The position numbers were made by a program, and so were the translations under genes. A stretch of DNA of 64,000 nt, from contig CP129479.1 in the NCBI GenBank assembly GCA_030583865.1, positions 1,128,744-1,192,743 on the forward strand, read 5' to 3'. The notes beneath the pieces are model-generated. The model was not told the DNA's origin and did no database searches. It saw nothing but the letters and a program-made list of their open reading frames with translations. Of the stretch, positions 36,981-44,664 are shown in pieces. Each line of letters begins with the position of its first letter. Position 1 is the stretch's first letter. Source of the stretch: Thermodesulfobacteriota bacterium. Lineage in GTDB: Bacteria; Desulfobacterota; GWC2-55-46.

Positions 36981-37121
36981 CGCAACCTCTAAAAATTGAT
37001 CTTTTCCCCGGACTCTGCGTCAGGCCGTGAATAAAAATGCTCACATATTATCATATATGCTCCGCTTTTTATTCCCGGCCTTCCTTGATTGCAGGAAAAA
37101 TCTCTAATTTTTAGAGGTTGT
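36981..37121 (+). repeat. Dispersed palindromic repeat family A, copy 2
   Basis: The cleanest copy. The outer arms CAACCTCTAAAAATT (36983-36997) and AATTTTTAGAGGTTG (37106-37120) are perfect 15-bp inverted repeats. Inner arms GGCCGTGAATAAAAATGC (37023-37040) and GCTTTTTATTCCCGGCC (37064-37080) form a second stem with few mismatches. Confidence 0.9.
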
Positions 37122-37203
37122 TTAAATCAAAGACTATGGAACCGTAGGCCCCGCCTGAACGTGGGCGGATGGATTTTTCCAGTATCCCTTCCGGAGAAGC
37201 CCT

Positions 37204-37998
37204 ATGGACTGGAGGCTTATCATAGACGGAGACCTGCCGGGCCAGGTGAATATGGCCCGGGACTCCTCCATACTCAAGTCCCTCGAATCGGGGAGCGGCC
37301 GTCCTACGCTCAGGCTCTATGGCTGGGACCGGCCCACCATATCCCTCGGCTACCTGCAGGACCCCGCCCCTTTTCTGTGCCTTGGGCTCCCTGTGGTGAG
37401 GAGGGTCACCGGCGGCAGGGCGGTCGTCCACTGGCACGAGGTCACCTATTCGGTCGCCGGGCTCTCGGACGACGCGCTCTTTTCAGGCGGCATAACAGGC
37501 GCGTATGCCGTTATAAGCGGGTGCATAGCCTCGGCCCTCAAGGACGCGGGTGTCGAGGCCGCGCTCTTCAAGGGCAAATCCGGCCCGGGACGGAGCAGCG
37601 CCTGCTTCCGGTCTCCGTCCCGGTTCGAGGTCCTGGCCGGCGGCAGGAAGCTCGTCGGGAGCGCCCAGAGGCGCTTCAGGCGCGCATTCCTCCAGCACGG
37701 CTCAATACTCGTGAGCGCAGACCTTGAGCTGAATGAAAAGGTCTTCGGCCCGGGGCTGGCCTCGGCTATTGCCGCGGTGGATGAGTGGAGCGGAATAGGG
37801 GCCGGAGAGCTTAAAGACCTTCTTGTCAAAAGGTTTTCCGAGGGGTTCAGGGCGTCCTTTGAGCCCTCCGGGTTCTCGAGCGGGGAAGCGAGGCTCGCGG
37901 GGGAGCTCGAAGACGGCCTTCTCCTTGCCTGTCCCGGGAGCGTTGAGCCAGGCCGGGCCCAAGCCGTTGATTTTCCACGTATAAAAAATATGTTATAA
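37204..37998 (+). CDS. Biotin/lipoate protein ligase family protein, probable octanoyltransferase (LipM/LplA-like)
   Basis: A 264-residue BPL/LplA-fold protein. Family motifs: RLYGWDRPTISLGYLQ, RRVTGGRAVVHWHEVTYSV, and GRKLVGSAQRRFRRAFLQHGS. A Cys in SSACFRSPS is in the position of the LipM acyl-acceptor cysteine, which favours an octanoyltransferase (octanoyl-ACP to lipoyl domains) over an ATP-dependent lipoate ligase. Biotin ligase is a less likely alternative despite its place after accBC. ATG 37204 lacks a strong Shine-Dalgarno sequence. Confidence 0.85.
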   Translation: MDWRLIIDGDLPGQVNMARDSSILKSLESGSGRPTLRLYGWDRPTISLGYLQDPAPFLCLGLPVVRRVTGGRAVVHWHEVTYSVAGLSDDALFSGGITGAYAVISGCIASALKDAGVEAALFKGKSGPGRSSACFRSPSRFEVLAGGRKLVGSAQRRFRRAFLQHGSILVSADLELNEKVFGPGLASAIAAVDEWSGIGAGELKDLLVKRFSEGFRASFEPSGFSSGEARLAGELEDGLLLACPGSVEPGRAQAVDFPRIKNML

Positions 37999-37999
37999 T
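37972..37999 (+). promoter_or_regulatory. Possible promoter of the large TPR gene
   Basis: A perfect TATAAT (37994-37999) at the very end of the preceding gene, with TTTCCA (37972-37977) 16 bases upstream as a weak -35. The next start codon is 70 bases downstream. Confidence 0.4.
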
Positions 38000-38068
38000 T
38001 TTTCTGAATTCAGCCCTTTGGATTTCGACGGAACTGCCGATATTTCGATATGGTAGTATCGGGGGTAT

Positions 38069-40393
38069 ATGGCTCTTAAGGAAAAACTCATAGACAAGGC
38101 CCAGAAGCTCGTCCAGAAGGGCTATCTGGACAAGGCCATAGCCGAGTACAGGGCGGCGGTCGACTCAGACCCCAGGGACGTCTCCATACGCTTGAAGATC
38201 GGCGACCTCTTCGTGAAGCTCGGGAGGAAGGAAGAGGCCATAAAGGAGTATACCGAGGTCGCCAAGGCCAACGCCCAGAGGGGCTTCTACCTCAAGGCCA
38301 TAGCCGTCTACAAGCAGATACTGAAGCTTGACGACTCCATCGAGGTCCACAACAAGCTCGCCGAACTCTACGCCAAGCAGAGGCTTATCGCCGACGCGAT
38401 AAGCGAGTACAGCTATATCGTCACCTACCTGGAGCGCCGTGGAAAATCCACCGAGGTGCTCGATCTCCTTAAAAAAATGGTCGAGGTGGACCCCGACAAC
38501 ACCGGGGTGCGCCTGAAGCTAGCCGAGATATACCAGCGCATGTCGTTCGACAAGGACGCCATGTCCGAGTATTCTCTTATATTCGACAGGCTCGTCTCAC
38601 AGGGCAAGCTCGACAGGGCCGAGAAGATGTACCAGGGCCTCTATAACAGCAGCCCGGGAAACGAGCAGGTCATTGCAGGCCTTGCCGAGTTATACAGGCT
38701 CAAGGGCGATAATACCCAGCGCCTGAAACTCCTCAAGGCGCTCCTTAAGTCTTATAACGCGTCCGCCAGGACCGAAGAAGCGAAAAAGACCGCCCTGGTA
38801 ATAAGCGAGATAAGCCCGGACGACCCTGACGCTTCGGTCTTCCTCAAAAAGACAGAGGAGGACGGGTGGGCAGGGCAGGACCCGAAAGCCGGACCTCAGG
38901 CCGGCGCCGCCGTTGAGGCTCCGTCCGATGAAGCCGAACTTGTTTCCTGGCCCGAGGAGGAGATAGCAGTCCCTGTCGAGGCCGTTACAGAAACCAATGC
39001 GCGGAAGGACGGGGCGGCCCTGGAGACCGAGTTCGAGGCGGATGCGGCCATAGAGCCGCCCACCCCGTTAGTGGAGGCTCCGGTCGAGCCGCCTGCGAGT
39101 GTTTCCGATGCTTACTCGCCGCCTGCGGCCGGCGTCGAGGCCGGGCCGGGCGAGGTTGAAATCGATATCCAGGACCTCCTTAATGGAGAGCTGCCGTCCG
39201 CTGCCGGAACCGAAGGCCTGGAAACGCCACAGGAAACCGGCGCCCCTTCCGTTGAGGCAAGCGTAGACAGCGCGCCCGATGCAGGCCCTGAAATCGCTTC
39301 CGAGATAGAGATCGAGGTAGAGGCTGAGCCGGAGGAAACGCTTCCTTCCGGCGGGCCGGTTGAGGCCGGGGCGGATGAGGGGAGTGGGGAAGAGGAAATT
39401 GAAATAGAGATGATGCCGGAGGCCGGGATTGAGGAGGCAGCGGTCGAAGAGGCCGCTAATTTTGAAACGCCGTCCGCTTTCCCCGAGCCTTCAGAGGAGG
39501 CCCTGCCTGAGACTGCAATCGAGGCCGAAACCCCCGGTGGCGATGCTGTCGAGGTGCCCGGCGAAGCGCCTTCCGTAACGGTGGAAGAGATTCCGCCGGT
39601 CGAGGCGGAAGAGGAATATGCCGCCTCGCCGGTCGAAGCAGTTCCCGTGGCCGAAGCGACAGAACCGGAGGTCATCGCCGAAATACCCGGCGAGGCAGCG
39701 CCAGACGGGGAGGAAGAGGCTTCGGAGCAGGTTTTGGCCGATCTCGAGGAGTCGCAGGAGGACATCTCATCCGCCATAAAGGAGCTCATGGAGAAGATCG
39801 AGCCCGAGGCTGCGGACGGGGCGGCAAAGAGGGAGGACTACGTCGACCTTTCCGCGGAGCTCGGCATGGAGGAGGCGCTTACGGACCTCGCGGGCTCGTG
39901 GGGGAGCGAGGAGAAGAAGGATACTTTCGACGAGTTCAAGAGCGGCATAGGAAACCAGCTCAGCAAGGAAGACTCCGAGACCCATTATAACCTCGGGATA
40001 GCCTATATGGAGATGGAGCTCTTCTCCGAGGCCTCGAAGGAGTTCAAGATAGCGCTGAAGGACCCCCGCCTTGAGTTCAACTGCTATACCAGGCTCGGCC
40101 TCTGCGCGATGGCCCAGAACGAGCCCCAGGAAGCTGTGACATATTACCTTAAAGGCATCAAGGTCGAAGGCCGCTCCATAGAGGAACGGATAGGCATGAT
40201 GTACGAGCTTGGGCTGGCTTACGAGGCTGCCGGCGAAATCGAAGAGGCGGAGGAGCTCTTCAAGGGCATTCACGAGCTCGCGCCCTCGTTCAGGGAGGTC
40301 GCCGGCAAGGTCAGGACCAGCATGCAGGCGCGTTCGAGCCCGCCGCCCTTCGTGCCGCTCGAAGACGGGCTCCTGGAAGTGGAGCTCATGTGA
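38069..40393 (+). CDS. Large TPR protein with a long acidic Ala/Pro/Glu-rich linker
   Basis: A 774-residue protein. The N-terminal TPR array (about residues 1-265) begins MALKEKLIDKAQKLVQKGYLDKAIAEYRAA and contains six or more units. A ~320-residue low-complexity region (about 275-595) is rich in E, A, P, G and V with recurring short patterns (EIDIQDLL, EIEIEVEAEPEE, EIEIEMMPEAG). A C-terminal TPR pair (about 640-760) ends it. No signal peptide, so it is probably a cytoplasmic scaffold. Related TPR proteins in deltaproteobacteria are linked to motility or polarity, but no function can be assigned here. Confidence 0.88.
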   Translation: MALKEKLIDKAQKLVQKGYLDKAIAEYRAAVDSDPRDVSIRLKIGDLFVKLGRKEEAIKEYTEVAKANAQRGFYLKAIAVYKQILKLDDSIEVHNKLAELYAKQRLIADAISEYSYIVTYLERRGKSTEVLDLLKKMVEVDPDNTGVRLKLAEIYQRMSFDKDAMSEYSLIFDRLVSQGKLDRAEKMYQGLYNSSPGNEQVIAGLAELYRLKGDNTQRLKLLKALLKSYNASARTEEAKKTALVISEISPDDPDASVFLKKTEEDGWAGQDPKAGPQAGAAVEAPSDEAELVSWPEEEIAVPVEAVTETNARKDGAALETEFEADAAIEPPTPLVEAPVEPPASVSDAYSPPAAGVEAGPGEVEIDIQDLLNGELPSAAGTEGLETPQETGAPSVEASVDSAPDAGPEIASEIEIEVEAEPEETLPSGGPVEAGADEGSGEEEIEIEMMPEAGIEEAAVEEAANFETPSAFPEPSEEALPETAIEAETPGGDAVEVPGEAPSVTVEEIPPVEAEEEYAASPVEAVPVAEATEPEVIAEIPGEAAPDGEEEASEQVLADLEESQEDISSAIKELMEKIEPEAADGAAKREDYVDLSAELGMEEALTDLAGSWGSEEKKDTFDEFKSGIGNQLSKEDSETHYNLGIAYMEMELFSEASKEFKIALKDPRLEFNCYTRLGLCAMAQNEPQEAVTYYLKGIKVEGRSIEERIGMMYELGLAYEAAGEIEEAEELFKGIHELAPSFREVAGKVRTSMQARSSPPPFVPLEDGLLEVELM

Positions 40394-41877
40394 GCGGAAA
40401 AGACGACATCGAGCGAACGGGCCGAAGCGATTCGGCCCGTTCGTTTTTGAGGCGCTTCGAAGGCCTCGCCCAATTGGCTGAAGACAGGGTGGTAAAAGGG
40501 GTTTTCTCGGCAGCCGGGGCCGGGGTCTGGCTCGTCGGTGGGGTGCTCCGGAATATCGCCCTTTCAGCCCCGCCCGCGCCGGACTATGATTTCGCCGTAA
40601 TGGGCGATACAGCCGAGTCCGCGGAGAAAGCGGCGTCCGTGTTCGGGGGCACCCCTTTTGCCCTTGACGAGGAAGCCGGCGTGTACAGGGTTGTCGTGAA
40701 GGGCGACGGCGCGTCCACGCTCGATTTCACGCCCCTCTCGGAAGGCGGCATTGCAGAGGACCTCGCGAAGAGGGACTTCACTGTGAACGCCATGGCAGTC
40801 GAGCTCCGAAGCCTTTTCGAGGGAGGCAGAGAACTCATAGACCCATTCGGCGGGCTCGACGACGCGGGGGCCGGGTTATTAAGAACGGTCTCAGCCGGGG
40901 CCTTTGACAGCGACCCTCTGAGGATGCTCAGGGCAGTGCGCATTTCAAGCCAGTACGGGCTCCGCATAGAGGAGGGGACCTGTTCCCTTATAAGGGAGAA
41001 GGCAGGACTTATTGAAAGGTCTTCGCCGGAGAGGGTAAGGGACGAGCTCAAGGCGCTTTTCGCCAATGACGGGACCGGGAAGGGGATAAGGCTCCTCTAC
41101 GATACAGGGCTGGTAAATACCGTTATCCCCGAGATAGGCGGCTGGTCTGACGTGGACGGGTATGACCTCCTTTCCCATTCGCTTTCGGTTCTGACGGAGG
41201 CTGAGCGCATCCTCGGGAACATGAGGGAATGGGCCTTCCCGGGCTTCTCCGAAAGATTGATTGATTATTTTAACGAGCGCGAAGTGGAGCTTCCGAACCA
41301 TGCCGTATTCAAGCTCGCGGCCTTTCTGCATGATTTCGGAAAGCCGCTGGCCCTGTCCAGGGAAGAGGGGAGGCTACGCTTCATAGGGCACGATACCAAA
41401 GGCGCGGAGGCCGTAAAGGGCCTTCTGGAAAGGCTCAGGTTCAGCAGGAAGACATCCAACGCCGTTTCTTCCTTTGTGGCGAACCACCACCGCGCTTTCA
41501 TGCTCGCCGGGCTCAAGGAGCGGAGCTACCGCGCAAAGGGGCACTTCTTCAGGGCGTCCGGCGGCCCGGGCGGACTGCTTCTGCTTTGCCTCGCGCTTGC
41601 GGACGCAAGGGCGACAAGGGGCGGCGAGGACCCGGAGCTCTTTTCCGTTGTCATGGAGATGCTGGAGTTCTATTACGGGCCGTACTCCAGGAAAAAACCG
41701 AAGCCCCTCCTTACCGGGAACGAGATAATGGAGGCCTTCGGGGTCAGGGAGGGGCCGATAGTTGGGGATATAATCAGCGAGCTTGACAACGGGGTCGAGC
41801 GGGGGGAGATACGGAACAGGAAGGATGCGCTAAGGCACATAAGGGAGTGGCTCAGGCGCGGGCCCCGGCGGGGTTGA
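40390..41877 (+). CDS. CCA tRNA nucleotidyltransferase / poly(A) polymerase family with HD domain
   Basis: Class II nucleotidyltransferase. It has VWLVGGVLRN, the DxD metal motif in DYDFAVMG, the RRD-type block KRDFTVNAMAVE, DSDPLRMLRAVRISSQ, and a C-terminal HD phosphohydrolase domain (AAFLHDFGKPLAL, VANHHRAFML). It adds CCA to tRNA or poly(A) tails; the two cannot be separated by eye. The longest ORF (495 aa, ATG 40390 overlapping the previous stop) contains a perfect intrinsic terminator in codons 9-19, so a TTG at 40474 or 40447 may be the true start. Confidence 0.88.
   Translation: MSGKDDIERTGRSDSARSFLRRFEGLAQLAEDRVVKGVFSAAGAGVWLVGGVLRNIALSAPPAPDYDFAVMGDTAESAEKAASVFGGTPFALDEEAGVYRVVVKGDGASTLDFTPLSEGGIAEDLAKRDFTVNAMAVELRSLFEGGRELIDPFGGLDDAGAGLLRTVSAGAFDSDPLRMLRAVRISSQYGLRIEEGTCSLIREKAGLIERSSPERVRDELKALFANDGTGKGIRLLYDTGLVNTVIPEIGGWSDVDGYDLLSHSLSVLTEAERILGNMREWAFPGFSERLIDYFNEREVELPNHAVFKLAAFLHDFGKPLALSREEGRLRFIGHDTKGAEAVKGLLERLRFSRKTSNAVSSFVANHHRAFMLAGLKERSYRAKGHFFRASGGPGGLLLLCLALADARATRGGEDPELFSVVMEMLEFYYGPYSRKKPKPLLTGNEIMEAFGVREGPIVGDIISELDNGVERGEIRNRKDALRHIREWLRRGPRRG
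40414..40448 (+). terminator. Perfect intrinsic terminator at the TPR / CCA-polymerase junction
   Basis: CGAACGGGCCGAA (40414-40426), loop GCGA, TTCGGCCCGTTCG (40431-40443), then TTTTT. A 13-bp perfect stem. It begins 21 bases after the TPR stop but inside the longest reading of the next gene. Confidence 0.88.
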
Positions 41878-41902
41878 CATTAAAGTCCCTTTGGGGTTTA
41901 CT
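41874..41902 (+). promoter_or_regulatory. Sigma-70 promoter of the cyclophilin gene
   Basis: TTGACA (41874-41879), a 17-base spacer, and TTTACT (41897-41902). The -35 box overlaps the stop of the upstream gene. The expected start near 41909 leaves a 25-base leader with GGAGGAG before ATG 41934. Confidence 0.6.
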
Positions 41903-41933
41903 GTAGCTTTCATAACACGGGACCGGAGGAGAT

Positions 41934-42515
41934 ATGAGACGCTTTCTTTTGGTTTCACTGGTCATTATGATCATGGCGGCCTTGCCTGCCTTGATTAACG
42001 CAAAGGAAGGAGCAGGTAAGAGGATGGGAGAGGCAAAGGAGAGGAAGGCCGTAATAGAGACCAAGTACGGCGAGATGGAGTTGAGGTTTTTCCCGGAAGT
42101 CGCGCCCGGGCACGTAGAGAACTTCCTTAAGCTCGCAAGGGAGGGCTTCTACGACGGCACGATATTCCACCGGGTGATACCCGGCTTCATGATCCAGGGC
42201 GGCGACCCCAACACCAAGGGGAACGACAAGGGCACCTACGGCACCGGCGGGCCGGGCTGGCACGTAAAGGCCGAGTTCAACGACAGGCCCCACAAGAGGG
42301 GCGTATTGTCGATGGCGAGGTCCCAGCACCCGGACAGCGCGGGCTCGCAGTTCTTCATAGTGGTCAAGGACTCGAACTTCCTCGACGGTCAGTACACGGT
42401 CTTCGGCGAGGTCACGAAGGGCATGGAGGTCGCGGACAAGATAGTGAACCTCCCGAGGAACCCCAGGGACCTCCCGAACGAGAGGGTAGAGATGAAGGTG
42501 AAAGTGGTGGAGTAG
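41934..42515 (+). CDS. Periplasmic cyclophilin-type peptidyl-prolyl isomerase
   Basis: A 193-residue protein. An N-terminal signal peptide (MRRFLLVSLVIMIMAALPALINA) is followed by a cyclophilin domain: FHRVIPGFMIQGGDP, RGVLSMAR, DSAGSQFFIVVKDSNFLDGQYTVFGEV. Active-site Arg and Phe/Gln residues are present. It would assist folding of exported proteins. It is a single-gene unit with its own promoter, followed three bases later by a family A repeat and then a bidirectional terminator. Confidence 0.93.
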   Translation: MRRFLLVSLVIMIMAALPALINAKEGAGKRMGEAKERKAVIETKYGEMELRFFPEVAPGHVENFLKLAREGFYDGTIFHRVIPGFMIQGGDPNTKGNDKGTYGTGGPGWHVKAEFNDRPHKRGVLSMARSQHPDSAGSQFFIVVKDSNFLDGQYTVFGEVTKGMEVADKIVNLPRNPRDLPNERVEMKVKVVE

Positions 42516-42518
42516 GTC

Positions 42519-42664
42519 AAAGGCACCCTCTAAAAATTGATCTTTTCCCCGGACTCTTTGTCTGGCCGTGAATGAAATGCTCACATATTGGCATATATGC
42601 TCCGCTTTTCATTCCCGGCCTTCCGGGAAAAGCGGGAAAAGTCTCAAATTTTTAGAGAATGCCT
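42519..42664 (+). repeat. Dispersed palindromic repeat family A, copy 3
   Basis: Outer arms GGCACCCTCTAAAAATT and AATTTTTAGAGAATGCC; inner arms GGCCGTGAATGAAATGC and GCTTTTCATTCCCGGCC. It differs from copies 1, 2, 5 and 6 after the core (CCTTCCGGGAAAAGCGGGAAAA in place of CCTTCCTTGATTGCGGGAAAA), a variant shared with half copy 4. Confidence 0.88.
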
Positions 42665-42683
42665 GAACTGGATAGAGTCGGTG

Positions 42684-42722
42684 ATAAGGAAAGGCCCCTT
42701 ACGGGGCCTTTCCTTATTTTTA
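42684..42722. terminator. Bidirectional intrinsic terminator
   Basis: ATAAGGAAAGGCCCC (42684-42698), loop TTAC, GGGGCCTTTCCTTAT (42703-42717): a 15-bp perfect stem with T residues on the right for the + strand and A residues in the left arm that serve the converging minus-strand gene. Confidence 0.92.
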
Positions 42723-43343
42723 CTTTTTCGGTTTTGTCTTCGGCTTCGGCTTCAGTTTCCTGAGTTCCTTCTCCGTTATGTCGAAGAGCGCCCGTACTTC
42801 CTTCTTCTGCGTCTCGTAAAGGGAGGGCACCTTTACGCCCTTCGGGACCTTCTCCTTTGCCTTGCAGTTCTTCTTAAGCGGCGTGTCGATGAAGAGCCTG
42901 CCCCTGTGCCAGGTAATGGGATAGGTCCTGCATATGGTAGGCACTATCCTCTTCGGCAGACCCTTGACGGCCCAGAGATAGAAGAGCGAGCAGCCCTTTG
43001 AGCCCCTGAGGTGAAAGGCGCAGATGTCGTCTTCTTTCCTCACGGCAGTCTCCCTGAACGAGCCGCCGATGTAGTCGCCGTCCTTTTTAAGCTCTGTCGA
43101 GAAGCAGTCCTCGACCTTCGCCCCTATGAGGGGCTCGATTAGCGCCCTGTATTTCAGGATGAGCTTGTAGGTCGCGTAGTCAACGTCGCAGCCCCAGCCG
43201 CAGCACTCGTCCTTGCAGGCGCACCCGTAGCAGCCCTCGTCGAAGAGGCCGTTATGCTCGGTTATCCTGGGGTCAATCTCGGTGATGCGTATCTTCCCTG
43301 TCCTTTTTTTCGCTCCGGGCCCTTTGCCCGCGCTTTTTGCCAT
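42720..43343 (-). CDS. Cysteine-rich YkgJ/DUF3109-like metal-binding protein
   Basis: A 207-residue protein on the minus strand. A Cys-rich centre (CYGCACKDECCGWGCDVDY, then CFSTEL, CAFHL, GCSLFY, CRTYPITWHRG, KKNC) fits the zinc/iron-chelating CxxxCxxCC class. No signal peptide; the C-terminus is basic (KLKPKPKTKPKK). ATG 43343 is chosen because the 30 codons upstream in the ORF come from a family B repeat; GGAGG lies 12 bases ahead of this ATG. The exact role is unknown. It lies downstream of the BON gene on the same strand. Confidence 0.75.
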   Translation of the reverse strand: MAKSAGKGPGAKKRTGKIRITEIDPRITEHNGLFDEGCYGCACKDECCGWGCDVDYATYKLILKYRALIEPLIGAKVEDCFSTELKKDGDYIGGSFRETAVRKEDDICAFHLRGSKGCSLFYLWAVKGLPKRIVPTICRTYPITWHRGRLFIDTPLKKNCKAKEKVPKGVKVPSLYETQKKEVRALFDITEKELRKLKPKPKTKPKK

Positions 43344-43368
43344 CTTAAGCCAAGCCTCCGTCGTAGAT

Positions 43369-43534
43369 TTAGCAGGCTGCTGAAAAAGTCCATTTGCTTC
43401 GAAGGCTACGTCGCTGGCTACGAAGGCGTACACGAAAAGTACGCCTCATTCCTCGCTCCCCTATTCCAACGGGGCCTAGCATCTGGAGCTTTTTGAGCAG
43501 CCTGAATAAAAACTGAGTTTTCCAGTAAGCTGTT
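43369..43534 (-). repeat. Dispersed palindromic repeat family B, copy 4, diverged
   Basis: Begins TTAGCAGGCTGCTGAAAAAG and includes GCATCTGGAGCTTTTTGAGCAGCC near the end, in reverse orientation to copy 1. The middle is diverged, with an apparent internal duplication (GAAGGCTACG / GAAGGCGTAC). It joins directly to a half copy of family A. Confidence 0.75.
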
Positions 43535-43536
43535 TG

Positions 43537-43606
43537 CCGTATATGCTCCGCTTTATTCCCGGCCTTCCGGGAAAAGCGGGAAAATCCTGAATTTTTGGAG
43601 CTTGCC
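43537..43606 (+). repeat. Dispersed repeat family A, copy 4 (right half only)
   Basis: Matches the right half of copy 3 from CATATATGCTCCGC-like sequence to the outer arm (AATTTTTGGAGCTTGCC). The left half is missing or replaced by the adjoining family B element. Confidence 0.78.
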
Positions 43607-43640
43607 TATATGCGTTTTGTATTCAAAGGTGTGCTGGTAT

Positions 43641-44333
43641 TCAGGGCAGCTTGTGTATGCTGGCCGCGTCTATTATGATGTTGTTCACGACCCCGTTTAC
43701 GCCCCAGGTGAACCATGCGTCGTCCTCCGCTGCCTCCCTGCTCTCAGCGCTCGCCAGAACGCCTTCGAGGGTCACTACCCAGTCGCGGGTAAAGACCCTC
43801 AAGCTCGAGGCGTCGACGAGCCTGTCTTTTTCGAGTATGAGCCTTATCGCGTCGCTCACTTCATCGTCCGAGTCAGCCTCCGCCGGCACGACCTCTATGC
43901 TGTTTATGACGTCCGTCGAGCCGGGCACCCACCAGGCGAGCGCGCCGGCAAGGCGCTTGTGGCTCAGGGACCAGACCTCGCCCTCGAGGTCCACGACACC
44001 CCCGTTAACCTCGGGCTCGATGCGGAGGCTCTTCAAGGCGCTTTCCTCGGAAAGGGCCCTTCTGACATGGTCCCGTATCTCGTCGTCGGACATGTGGACC
44101 GAGGGGCGCACCCGGAGCCTGTCTATAACGCCTGAGACGCCTTCATAGCCCATCGCGAAAAGGAGCGCCCTCTTTTTCTGGGATATCTTCTCGACCATGC
44201 CCTCGATGAGGACGGAGCCGTCCTCGGACCTCACCTCGACAGGGTAGATTGCTGGGTCGAGGTGCAGCTCGTTTACGAGCGCGGCCTTTACGGCCTTCGC
44301 TATGTCGTGCGGGGTGTTTTCTTTCGGGGTCAT
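43641..44333 (-). CDS. Protein with three BON domains
   Basis: A 230-residue protein made almost entirely of three BON domains (about residues 8-75, 80-150 and 155-225), each with the D/N-x-V-x-L-x-G strand (SVLIEGMVEK, VVDLEGEVWS, VVTLEGVLAS). BON domains bind phospholipid or other hydrophobic surfaces, usually in the periplasm; this protein has no visible signal peptide, so it may be cytoplasmic. It starts at 44333 on the minus strand and has a good upstream promoter. Confidence 0.85.
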   Translation of the reverse strand: MTPKENTPHDIAKAVKAALVNELHLDPAIYPVEVRSEDGSVLIEGMVEKISQKKRALLFAMGYEGVSGVIDRLRVRPSVHMSDDEIRDHVRRALSEESALKSLRIEPEVNGGVVDLEGEVWSLSHKRLAGALAWWVPGSTDVINSIEVVPAEADSDDEVSDAIRLILEKDRLVDASSLRVFTRDWVVTLEGVLASAESREAAEDDAWFTWGVNGVVNNIIIDAASIHKLP

Positions 44334-44398
44334 TATGATTTCAAGGCGCCTGGGCCGCCTGTAGCCGTGGCTTAAGCTAAAATTTAAAATTGCTGTTG

Positions 44399-44427
44399 AG
44401 TATAGCAGAGCATATCTCCTTTAACAA
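44399..44427 (-). promoter_or_regulatory. Sigma-70 promoter of the BON gene
   Basis: On the minus strand: TTGTTA (44427-44422), a 17-base spacer, TATACT (44404-44399). It is divergent from the rimP promoter. Confidence 0.65.
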
Positions 44428-44517
44428 GCTGTATTTGGGGCATTGCGCGTCCGTTGCCTCGCGATGCTACCGTCCGCGGAATGCCATGATTCGGCTCGAA
44501 AAAACCAAAATTTGGCC

Positions 44518-44546
44518 TTGCAAAGGCGGTTATTGTGTGTTAAATT
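44518..44546 (+). promoter_or_regulatory. Possible sigma-70 promoter of the rimP-nusA-infB operon
   Basis: TTGCAA (44518-44523), a 17-base spacer, TAAATT (44541-44546), four matches of six in each box. Correctly placed before the leader hairpin and rimP. Confidence 0.5.
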
Positions 44547-44575
44547 GTATTTAATTAAAAACCCTCTTACATCTA

Positions 44576-44600
44576 AAGTGGGCCTTTGCTCACTTTTTTT
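44576..44600 (+). terminator. Terminator-like hairpin in the rimP leader
   Basis: AAGTGGGC (44576-44583) pairs with GCTCACTT (44588-44595) with one G-U pair, followed by a run of seven T. It lies about 65 bases before the rimP start and after the promoter, so it could attenuate the operon. NusA, made by this operon, acts on such hairpins. Confidence 0.7.
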
Positions 44601-44664
44601 GTTTGGGAGGAAGTTCTCCAGGGCGTTCGGTATTTCAGCGTCTCGCTGCGGGGGCGGAGGAAGG

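Larger units (their letters stand above)
44334..44664. other. Divergent promoter region between the BON gene and rimP, 331 bases
   Basis: No protein gene is seen. It holds the minus-strand promoter (44399-44427), a plus-strand promoter (44518-44546) and a terminator-like hairpin in the rimP leader (44576-44600). Confidence 0.6.

Noticed and set aside
36388-37044. Minus-strand ORFs beginning MSIFI/MSISF at family A copies (also near 2314 and 42584)
   Set aside because: The similar starts come from the repeat itself; downstream they are antisense to accC, nadK and the cyclophilin gene. Not a protein family.
37089-37727. + strand ORF starting in family A copy 2
   Set aside because: Its start is repeat sequence and the rest is an out-of-frame reading of the lipoate/octanoyl ligase-like gene.
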